From Oppiella nova (taxonomy: Eukaryota; Arthropoda; Arachnida; Sarcoptiformes; Oppiidae), in NCBI GenBank assembly GCA_905397405.1, contig CAJPVJ010000570.1:1-22960 (forward strand): a stretch of DNA of 22,960 bases. The letters run 5' to 3'. How positions within the stretch are numbered: the first letter of the stretch is position 1; every line of letters starts with the position of its first letter. Below the pieces are notes generated by a model. It was not told where the DNA came from. It ran no database searches and saw only the letters and a list, made by a program, of their open reading frames with translations. This document shows, one piece after another, positions 1 through 8,505 of the stretch. The translations under genes and the position numbers were made by a program.

Positions 1-745
1 GCTGTAATAATTATATTACATTTCAATGATATATTGATTTTCTTATACTCCAATCCGATATATTCTATGTTTGCATACATTTTAAATTTTTTAATATTTA
101 AAAATAATTATAAACATTGAGCTCATTCTGTTATTAATACTAATATTATAGTAGAGATTAGAACCGAAACATTGAAAGTTGTGTTTATTAAACGATTCAT
201 TGCTGATAATTGAATTATACTTTTTTATATGAAAAATTAATTAATTTTTGTCTAAGTAAAGTTTGTTTTTAAACAAATAACACACTGTACCATACGATAT
301 TTATTAGAATGCATAAAACTGCCTCAAAGAGCACCTGTATTCTATGTATTGCGGCATAACTGCAGTATGTTTTTATATGATTGAAAGGAACAGAATCTCT
401 ATATACCTGTGCTTTTCATTCTAAGTTTTTTCACCTTTTTTTCAGTAGTGTTTGGCTCTCTTAGCCTCCGCCGAGTCTCCCACTCTTCTCCACTTTCCCC
501 CCATTTCTTTGAAATCTCACTCTTTTTATACAATAAATTCTTACGTTTTAAGCGTCAAAACAAATACTTTTTCTTTCCGTTGACACCAATGATTCGTTCA
601 CTCAATTCATTGGAAGCCCTGAATAAACATTAGAAAAGATCATTAGAAGTGATTTGAATACTCAATATTGTGTGGCCCGGCCTTACGCGCACACATCTCA
701 TGCACTTAGTCCTCAGTTTTATTTATTTCTAAGTTTTATTTGCTT
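1..745. repeat. Duplicated intronic block A, copy 1
   Basis: This block matches 3078-3816 almost base for base. I counted about six substitutions and two short indels, under 1% substitution. It runs off the left edge of the window. It ends abruptly at 745, where copy 2 continues into different intronic sequence and copy 1 joins the truncated ubiquitin-like exon. A pyrimidine-rich stretch with CAG at its end (about 425-446) followed by a 60-codon open frame occurs in both copies, but it does not look like protein. Confidence 0.9.
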
Positions 746-1363
746 ACAACACTTGACCCTCAATGACAGACCACTTGATGCCAACAACAAAACATTGGCC
801 GAACTCCGTGTCGAACCCTATTCTATAATTACTCTAACTGTAAGTCTTGTCAACAATTTGATTTTTTAACATTAATGTTTAAACGATATTTAACTGTTTT
901 ACAACTTGTAATATTTAATTTAAAAATGCACTAAAAATAATGCAGATAAATGGATTAATGAGCACAATTTAAATAGAATAGGTAACGATTTATTAATGGG
1001 AATTAGGGTATATTGTTTTATAATTTCTAATAAGTTAGTAAATTTAGTATTTATTTGCTAGTACTGTACCTCTTTATTAGTACAGTATTTCATGTTAAAA
1101 TATTTGTTAAATATTTGAAGTTACAAAATTAGAGTATATGCAAACATATGCAGTTAGGCGTAATCAGACTATTACTATTAGAGAAATAAATAAGTTATTT
1201 ATTATCTAATTTAATAAACTAGATTTAGATACTTGTAATATTTGCGGCAAAAAAGTATATTGATATTTAATCTGGATTTTGATTAATACTCAAATCACTT
1301 GTTAAACAATTTAAAGAATTTTGAACTGCTTTTCTTTTATTGAAACGATTGAATTGATTTGAA
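746..1363. repeat. Tandem duplication block B, copy 1 (618-bp period)
   Basis: It begins inside the ubiquitin-like exon, contains the donor and about 520 bp of intron, and is followed directly by copy 2. The two copies differ by about 13 substitutions and six short indels, all in the intronic part. The 94 exonic bases are identical. Confidence 0.92.
747..839 (+). CDS. USP48: UBL-domain exon of USP48, copy 1 (5'-truncated duplicate)
   Basis: It encodes 31 residues, from QHLTLNDRPL to PYSIITLT: the later strands of a ubiquitin-like beta-grasp fold, with the typical turn TLAELRVEP before the last strand. It ends in phase 0 at a strong donor (ACT|GTAAGT). The homologous sequence begins exactly at 746, where intronic block A stops, so the true 5' part of the exon is missing. 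The frame stays open back to 654, and AG dinucleotides at 715-716 and 732-733 could act as acceptors, giving a hydrophobic leader (FYLFLSFICL) unlike the family. I think it is more likely a duplicate fragment than the spliced exon. Confidence 0.6.
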
Positions 1364-4300
1364 ACAACACTTGACCCTCAATGACAGACCACTTGATGCC
1401 AACAACAAAACATTGGCCGAACTCCGTGTCGAACCCTATTCTATAATTACTCTAACTGTAAGTCTTGTCAACAATTTGATTTTTTAACATTTAAGTTTAA
1501 ACGATATTTAATTGTTTTACAACTTGTAATATTTAATTTAAAATGCACTAAAAATAATGCAGATAAATGGATTGATGAGCACAATTTAAATAGAATAGGT
1601 AAACGATTTATTAATGGGAATTACGGTATATGGTTTTATAATTTCTAATAAGTTAGTAAATTTAGTATTTATTTGCTAGTACTGTACCTCTTACAGTATT
1701 TCATGTTAAAATATTTGTTATTTGAAGTTACAAAATTAGAGTATATGTAACCACATGCAGTTAGACATAATCAGACTACTATTAGAGAAATAAATAAATT
1801 ATTTATTATCTAATTTAATAAACTAAATTTAGATACTTGTAAAATATTTGCGGCAAAAAAGTATATTGATATTTAATCTGGATTTTGATTAATACTCAAA
1901 TCACTTGTTAAACAATTTAAAGAATTTTGAACTGCTTTTCTTTTATTGAAACGATTGAATTGATTTGAATTGATTTGAATACTTTTCTAAAAACTGATGA
2001 TTTCTTTGCAATAAAATGTTGAGTAGAGTGTAGTGTACTATAGATTGAGTTCACATATAAGCTCTGGTTTAAAGATCTAAGTTTGGAGACTAGTGTTGAA
2101 CAATAACTGAAGGGATCCAAAGGGTTAACGGGTTGAGAGATGGGATCTATGATTATTCAGTTTGAGTTTGTTTTCCCAGCGTTCAGACAGTTATGTTGAG
2201 CCAAACTATACAAACCATAGCAATGAGAAGATATAAAAAATGCCTGTTTTTGCACTTTTGCTCGAATACAATATGACTGAAGACTCGATACAAGCAATTA
2301 TGATACAAAATAAGAGTTTTTTCTATCGCTTAACTCATTCTTAGCTAAATTGAAGCCCAAGTAGAGACCGTTTGATGCATTAGTATAAAAGTGATGGGGA
2401 CAGGCATTCAATGAGAGACTAACAAAATGCAATACTCCTTATGTAACTCTGAATATCAAACCCGTGAGAACCTGGCTATGCATTAGAGAGTGAATGAGAG
2501 AGCCATGCATTGCACTGGTTGTAGGCATTTGAGCTCAACACAGGCCATAGTGGGAGCTATACCTCCCTTCAACCCTTCGGTCCCTTCTGCTCACAATTAT
2601 ATCTGCGATTCACCCCATCATTCCTTAACCCTTTCATTTCAATGCGGAATAAGGTTTAGGTTTAGGTGATAGGGAACAGGCAGTAGCCATAGGAATGGGT
2701 TTTATGTAATTCACTCCAAAATATTGCACAGTTTGCAGACAACACACCGAGAAGTGAACTAAGAAAAGGTAACCCAATGTCAAGGTTACCAAAGGGTGGG
2801 AATTTTTCACATCAATTCTGTCCATAAGGCGTTCAACTTTCTCGTCATAAACACTATTAATCTAATATTTGATACCAAATATCATATAATATATTATAGT
2901 ACAGTACATTGTGTTTCCAGTATATCCATAGACACTCACATTGCAAACAATTAATCCTTTGCTAACCATCTCTTCTTTCTATTCTCATTTGATTTTGTTT
3001 TACTGATGATAGAGTGAATTGTTTCAAATCTAGACATTAGTTCATTTACTACATTACCATTCACTAGTACAAAGTCAGCTGTAATAATTATATTACATTT
3101 CAATGATATATTGATTTTCTTATACTCCAATCCGATATATTCTATGTTTGCATACATTTTAAATTTTTTAATATTTAAAAATAATTATAAACATTGAGCT
3201 CATTATGTTATTAATATTAATAATAGAGATTAGAACCGAAACATTGAAAGTTGTGTTTATTAAACGATTCATTGCTGATAATTGAATTATACTTTTTTAT
3301 ATGAAAAATTAATTAATTTTTGTTTAAGTAAAGTTTGTTTTTAAACAAATAACACACTGTACCATACGATATTTATTAGAATGCATAAAACTGCCTCAAA
3401 GAGCACCTGTATTCTATGTATTGCGGCATAACTGTAGTATGTTTTTATATGATTGAAAGGAACAGAATCTCTATATACCTGTGCTTTTCATTCTAAGTTT
3501 TTTCACCTTTTTTCAGTAGTGTTTGGCTCTCTTAGCCTCCGCCGAGTCTCCCACTCTTCTCCACTTTCCCCCCATTTCTTTCAAATCTCACTCTTTTTAT
3601 ACAATAAATTCTTACGTTTTAAGCGTCAAAACAAATACTTTTTCTTTCCGTTGACACCAATGATTCGTTCACTCAATTCATTGGAAGCTCTGAATAAACA
3701 TTAGAAAAGATCATTAGAAGTGATTTGAATACTCAATATTGTGTGGCCCGGCCTTACGCGCACACATCTCATGCACTTAGTCCTCAGTTTTATTTATTTC
3801 TAAGTTTTATTTGCTTTTTTGAATTAAATTTAAATATGAAATCGTATTGATTTGAATTAGATTTATGTTCATAAGTTGTTTGTCTTAAAATAATTATTTA
3901 AATTAATTATAACATGTCATCCAAAGTTAATGACAATAATTAGATTTAACTGTAGATTAATGCAAATAATGTGGTAATGATATGAATTGTATCCTATTTT
4001 GAACAGATAGATGAAGTACCCACTGGTGACTGCACTCTCATTGATGACGATTACATCAAAGGTATAACAACTTATGAATCACTAATTTTCGGTTCACTTT
4101 CCGACTTATTTATCAGTAATTTAATTCAAACTTATATAAGACAATCCCTAAGGCTTTTGGCATAAAAACATAATATTTCTTGTATTGATAAAAGCAATGC
4201 TTGACTTTTGCATATACTTTACGGTTCACCATAAGTGAGCACTGAATTACTATTAATGTTTAGTATATTATACTAATAGACAAGAAATTACAAGAAGTAT

Positions 4301-5395
4301 TGTGTGAATAATGAGTATCTATTATCTTATATCCGGTCACTTGGGATCACACACTCTATACTGCAGTGTAATGTAATGCAGAGCACAGGCATGCAGTCAT
4401 GGAGTGGAGTGACAGTTGCAGTGATAGGGCACAGATGCCCATTGCCTCAGCATACAAGCAATTCTTACTCTAATTTTTTTATTTCCTTTATTCTCTTTTT
4501 TGGACGTATAGGTGCTGTGCCTGAGATAGGATTCAAGGGTAAGCAAAAAATTACACAATTTTTTTCTAATTGATACAAATGCCGAATAAAGGTATAGGTG
4601 TGTAAAAACCTATTTCAATGGTTGTACTCTTTGATAGGCATACCATACCCTTCTATCACTTAAAAAACGGATGCAATACTCTTAAGCTTTTTCTCAAAGT
4701 TTTTTCTTTAGAACAAAAAAATAGGTTTTGCTTTGAAGTTAGAGAGAGACTGCGAATGCTTTTTATTGATAATCCTTTGAGGTTTTAGGCAATGATTTTT
4801 TATGAACATTAAAAAAGTCATTACATATTCAAAAAAGTAACCGAAAAACATATGGCATCGGAAAATGCGTTGAATACACTATTAATATCTGTTTGTGCAG
4901 TCGATGTTATGTAATGTTGAGTAATTTATGAAAATACCTGCAAATGTTGGACTGTTTGCTGAATCAACTGATAAGACACGGCATCTCTCAAGAAGTCACA
5001 ACTGCTTCGTTGTGGCTCATCATCAATCCAGTGCCATATGAGCCCACTCTATGCCCAACCATCTAATCGATCCTTAAATGATTGCTCCCTTTCCTCTTTT
5101 CACGACTCATTACCACTCTTTAACTCTCAAAATAATTCACTAAATCTATTGAATATTTGCCTAAATTTCTATTTATATATCGATTGTCTTCAAAGTATTC
5201 AAACGAATCAAATGTATAATCATTTGTAGGATTTTATTGCTAATTCTCTATTATTATGGTATATGAGTACAACATTAGACCATCATTTCGATGGTTTACA
5301 ACCGACAAGACTTTCCTAAGATATTGAGTTATTATCTTATTTTCTAATTTGTTTGTAAATTTCATTTTTTAGGAACTCAGCTACAAAACCACTAA
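747..5395 (+). CDS. USP48: USP48-like ubiquitin-specific protease, 3' end (multi-exon, 5' part outside window)
   Basis: USP48 is a deubiquitinase with an N-terminal USP catalytic domain, DUSP repeats and a C-terminal ubiquitin-like (UBL) domain; only the C-terminus is here. The exons join in frame: a UBL exon ending ...LAELRVEPYSIITLT, then IDEVPTGDCTLIDDDYIK, then (G)AVPEIGFK, then (G)TQLQNH and a TAA at 5393. From memory, the end of vertebrate USP48 has the same layout: a UBL ending in an ILLKADEP-like strand, an acidic linker, then PEEGFKGTGLLGH at the C-terminus. The match to PEIGFKGTQLQNH, at the right distance from the UBL, is the main reason for the call. Introns are about 3.2 kb, 450 bp and 834 bp, with normal GT/AG ends. 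The catalytic domain cannot be seen. Which copy of the UBL exon is spliced in is unresolved. The family call is strong, exact orthology less so. Confidence 0.82.
1364..1969. repeat. Tandem duplication block B, copy 2
   Basis: Second unit of the 618-bp tandem repeat. Homology with copy 1 ends at 1969 within the short direct repeat GAATTGATTTGAATTGATTT, after which unique intron follows. Confidence 0.92.
1365..1457 (+). CDS. USP48: UBL-domain exon of USP48, copy 2 (5'-truncated duplicate)
   Basis: Same 31 codons and same donor as copy 1, with no differences. Upstream the frame reads D-L-K into the exon and meets TGA after a few codons. No AG lies between that stop and the exon, so this copy cannot be spliced in frame from its own flank. 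It is best read as an exon fragment stranded in the intron by tandem duplication. Confidence 0.55.
1970..3077. other. Unique intronic segment of USP48
   Basis: No coding exon seen. It is less AT-rich around 2100-2800 than its flanks and contains a small hairpin (GGGAG loop CTCCC near 2551-2566). If the duplication model is right, a second copy of it lies left of the window. Confidence 0.5.
3078..3816. repeat. Duplicated intronic block A, copy 2
   Basis: Near-identical to 1-745. Its right flank is ordinary AT-rich intron running to the acceptor at 4006, so this copy sits in the ancestral right-hand context. Copy 1 is the one joined to a duplication junction. Confidence 0.9.
4007..4061 (+). 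CDS. USP48: USP48 internal exon: acidic linker after the UBL
   Basis: The acceptor is a pyrimidine-rich stretch ending GAACAG, and the donor is AAAG|GTATAA. It reads IDEVPTGDCTLIDDDYIK in phase 0 and leaves one base of the next codon. It corresponds to the Asp/Glu-rich linker between the ubiquitin-like domain and the final conserved motif in USP48 proteins. The split Gly codon is completed by the next exon. Confidence 0.82.
4062..4511 (+). other. USP48 intron (450 bp)
   Basis: Ends in a long pyrimidine tract before TATAG. A GC-richer patch at about 4355-4460 includes a perfect 5-bp hairpin with a 4-base loop (GGGCACAGATGCCC). I see no exon in it. Confidence 0.7.
4512..4538 (+). CDS. USP48: USP48 micro-exon (27 nt): AVPEIGFK motif
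   Basis: A 27-base exon between a strong pyrimidine tract with TATAG and a GTAAGC donor. It completes the Gly codon begun in the previous exon, encodes AVPEIGFK and leaves one G. This is the signature PE-GFKG segment near the USP48 C-terminus. Automated gene finders could easily miss an exon this short. Confidence 0.82.
4539..5372 (+). other. USP48 last intron (834 bp)
   Basis: Ordinary AT-rich intron with donor GTAAGC and acceptor ATTTTTTAG. No further structure recognised. Confidence 0.7.
5373..5395 (+). CDS. USP48: USP48 terminal coding exon
   Basis: The acceptor is TTCATTTTTTAG. The first two bases complete a Gly codon, then TQLQNH and TAA follow. The protein ends six residues after the conserved GFKG, the same layout as the GFKGTGLLGH ending I recall for vertebrate USP48. 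The 3' UTR follows. Confidence 0.8.
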
Positions 5396-5553
5396 AATCT
5401 CCAATTTTTGTTCAAATTTATCATTTAATTACGAATATTTGTATCCATTTTGTAATTTATTAAAATAGTCCTCATTGTTATTATTCTTATAAAACTGTTG
5501 TAAAATATTGTAATATTTTTCTATATAATTATCAATTATATTGCAATAATATA

Positions 5554-5559
5554 AATAAA
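5554..5559 (+). terminator. Candidate poly(A) signal of USP48
   Basis: A canonical AATAAA lies 159 bases after the stop codon, in a very AT-rich 3' UTR. It is the first AATAAA after the stop; in such AT-rich DNA the hexamer is expected by chance, so this is plausible but unproven. Confidence 0.5.
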
Positions 5560-6303
5560 GCTATAATTAAAAGAGTAAGCTATATTTGAGAATTTTAGTG
5601 TTTGTGTCTCGACTTCATATCAATTCGAGACGATATGAGAAGCAGTAAAATGTAAATACTTTTATCCCAACTATTGGTCGCATTTACTATCATTATTTTA
5701 ATCAAATCAAGTAATTAACGGCAGGTTTTGTGGCCTTTTTCCCAAAAAAGTGGAGTAAAAATAAACTTGAAATGAATGATATGAACGCACTTTGAGTTCG
5801 AGATTCACTGCAAGTGATCGCACTCTTAACCCCAAGAATTTTGTAATTTTTAATATATAATAATTGACATAACAATTGGTTAATAAATTCATTTAATTTT
5901 TCTCTATAAGTTAAGGACAGATAATTATTATACAGATAAATGCATGTGTTTTGAGAATCAATTTTAATCCAATAGTAAGATTGGAGTGTTTTTGCAAATG
6001 AGATCAATATATTAACCATTCAATGCTTATATAATTCTCATTTCTGCCTCTTTATCGTCCATCGGAAGCCTGTATTTAAAATGAGTTACTTATGAATCTC
6101 TCTCTCTCTCTCTCTCTCTCTCCCTCCCTCTCTCTCTCTCTCTCCTCTAGACATGTTTTATTATCTTTGATTGCACTTTGATTTATAAAATGATTATAAC
6201 CTAAAAACGTGTTATGATTTCCATAGACTATTAGAAGAGTTAAGATCTTTTGCTTAAGTTTATAGATTTAAAATGCTTTCCAAATAAGAATTCATACTTT
6301 AAT
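5560..6303. other. Intergenic, with a CT microsatellite at 6097-6147
   Basis: No gene seen. A minus-strand open frame of 105 codons at 5702-6019 is AT-driven and has no family features. The microsatellite is an imperfect (CT)n with CCCTCCC interruptions. Confidence 0.5.
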
Positions 6304-6558
6304 TCCAGACGAATTCATTACATTTATTGCATATTTTATTATAAATTATAATATTTAGATATTCATTGACAAAATTAAGCAATATTTTATGTTATACTAT
6401 AAAATATTATAAATTTGTGATTTGAAAACAATCCAGACAAATTCATTACATTTATTGCATATTTTATTATAAATTATAATATTTAGATATTCATTGACAA
6501 AATTAAGCAATATTTTATGTTATACTATAAAATATTATAAATTTGTGATTTGAAAACA
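6304..6558. repeat. 128-bp tandem duplication
   Basis: Two adjacent copies (6304-6431 and 6432-6558) starting TCCAGAC. They differ at essentially one position (GACGAATTC versus GACAAATTC), so the duplication is recent. It is AT-rich and non-coding. Confidence 0.93.
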
Positions 6559-7433
6559 CAAGTTTTTCAGTTATAAACTTATTTAACCAAGTGAAATATT
6601 TCACCACAATTATTGAATATCCAAGAATATAATATATTTAGTATCACTTTCACTCGAATTGCGAACAGGTTTTGATAAAAAATATGAATTGATATGAAAT
6701 GGTATACAACAAGAAAGTTATGAAAAATGAAAATATGGTGTTAATTAAAATAATGAATAAGATTTAAATTAGATTGAATGAACATTTAGAGAGGTATTGG
6801 TATTGGATTTGCTTATATATTGGGTTCAATTAGAGGTAAAGGGTTGCACCGGGGACTCCATCCCAGTGGTGGTCCTTAAGACCATCTAAAGGAGGAGTTA
6901 GCGATTGCACGAGAGTTAAGAGTTAATGCATTCCTCACTCAATGAAATCCATGTCGTAATAGATTCAGTAGTTCTCACACTTCGTGACCAACTGTTGATT
7001 TTTTGCACTCTTTTCTCCACAAATCCAAACATTACCCGAAAACTGAAGAAGAATTACATCCAAACAAATGTTGGACTGCAATGGCTTTCAAGTAAGTCGA
7101 TACCTGTCAATACACTTGTTTTTCTACCAAAACTCTCAAAACATGTATTCAATACCAATACTCTATGAACGCTTCAAAAAGCAAACTCTCGGCACAACTC
7201 ACTTAGCTATCAATTTGTCTCAACTTTTCCTCATTTCAACAAAAATAAAATTTATTCATCAATATTTCAATTAATTATGTTATGTCTCATTTTCACTTAT
7301 AAATTTATAATTATTTATTTATTTTTATATTTTGTAACTACTTTACAATATCTATAAAACTACATTTTATATAAAATCCTTACATTACAGTACTTCACTG
7401 TATTTTGTATGACAACCCGTTTGTCATTTGTTT
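6559..7433. other. Intergenic, no supported gene
   Basis: Mostly AT-rich. A GC-richer island at about 6838-6915 contains a short hairpin (GGTC loop GACC around CTTAA) and looks unlike its surroundings; it may be a decayed repeat. Two overlapping short open frames at 6926-7274 have no recognisable features. Confidence 0.4.
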
Positions 7434-8480
7434 TTACGTTTATCTGGCATTAGATAATACTGAAGTCAGTATATCTCTTCCAATGATATTTAAGTTAATC
7501 ATATTTATTAAACATTATTTTATTTTGAATGAAAACAAGTTGCATTATAATCAATTTTACGTCAGCTTAATTATGTTTAAAAAGTTTCAAAATTGTTTAT
7601 CACTTAACGGCTATTTGAAGTTTTGGTAGAAAATAAATTCAGATTATGCCATCCGATAGTCTAAGTTTGGTCCCAATTGTTTGGTAAAGTTTTTCATGTG
7701 TTTGTGTCTAAGTTCATGTGGTGTGGAGTGAAAGTACTGATAGTTTGAAAGTTTGAGAGAAATGTAAGTTTTTGGTGTTGTATTGATTGAACGCAAAGTG
7801 AATGGTTTGGATAGAGTAGTAGTGATAGGCTTTAATCGTAGTCTTAGTCTTAAGTTTTGATTTCTTCAGACAAGTGGCGTTGTGTTGAGAACTGGTATCT
7901 CATATGATATCCTATGGTAAGAGTGGTAAGTCATGCGCTGAGCTACCAGTGCTGATATTACGTTTATCTGGCATTAGATAATACTGAAGTCAGTATATCT
8001 CTTCCAATGATATTTAAGTTAATCATATTTATTAAACATTATTTTATTTTGAATGAAAACAAGTTGCATTATAATCAATTTTACTTCAGCTTAATTATGT
8101 TTAAAAAGTTTCAAAATTGTTTATCACTTAACGGCTATTTGAAGTTTTGGTAGAAAGTAAATTCAGATTATGCCATCCGATAGTCTAAGTTTGGTCCCAA
8201 TTGTTTGATAAAGTTTTTCATGTGTTTGTGTCTGAGTTCATGTGGTGTGGAGTGAAAGCACTGATAGTTTGAAAGTTTGAGAGAATTGTAAGTTTTTGGT
8301 GTTGTATTGATTGAACGCAAAGTGAATGGTTTGGATAGAGTAGTAGTGATAGTCTTTAATCGTAGTCTTAGTCTTAAGTTTTGATTTCTTCAGACAAGTG
8401 GCGTTGTGTTGAGAACTGGTATCTCATATGATATCCTATGGTAAGAGTGGTAAGTCATGCGCTGAGCTACCAGTGCTGAT
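7434..8480. repeat. 524-bp tandem duplication
   Basis: Copies at 7434-7957 and 7958-8480 start TTACGTTTATCTGGC and end AGCTACCAGTGCTGAT. I counted about seven substitutions and no indels, roughly 1.3% divergence. Both contain a (GTCTTA)2 motif. The unit ends inside a weak tRNA-like stretch that continues intact only after copy 2. Confidence 0.93.
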
Positions 8481-8505
8481 GAGATGCGCCGTTATTCGAA
8501 TCTCC
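8439..8505 (+). other. Weak tRNA-like (SINE-head-like) segment
   Basis: A GTTATTCGAATCTCC stretch at 8491-8505 resembles a pol III B box / T-loop (TTCGAATC). It follows at about tRNA spacing a TGGTAAG D-arm-like stretch, and CGCTG...CAGTG could pair as an anticodon stem. The T stem and acceptor stem do not pair, so this is not a working tRNA. A decayed tRNA-derived SINE is possible; chance is not excluded. Confidence 0.25.

Noticed and set aside
409-633. Open frame in block A (and its copy at 3453-3704)
   Set aside because: Both copies exist only because the DNA is duplicated. Composition is T-rich, no domain is recognisable, and the upstream part shifts frame between copies.
5702-6019. Minus-strand 105-codon frame downstream of USP48
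   Set aside because: AT-rich composition (many Ile, Leu, Tyr, Asn, Lys residues) and no recognisable feature; expected by chance in such DNA.
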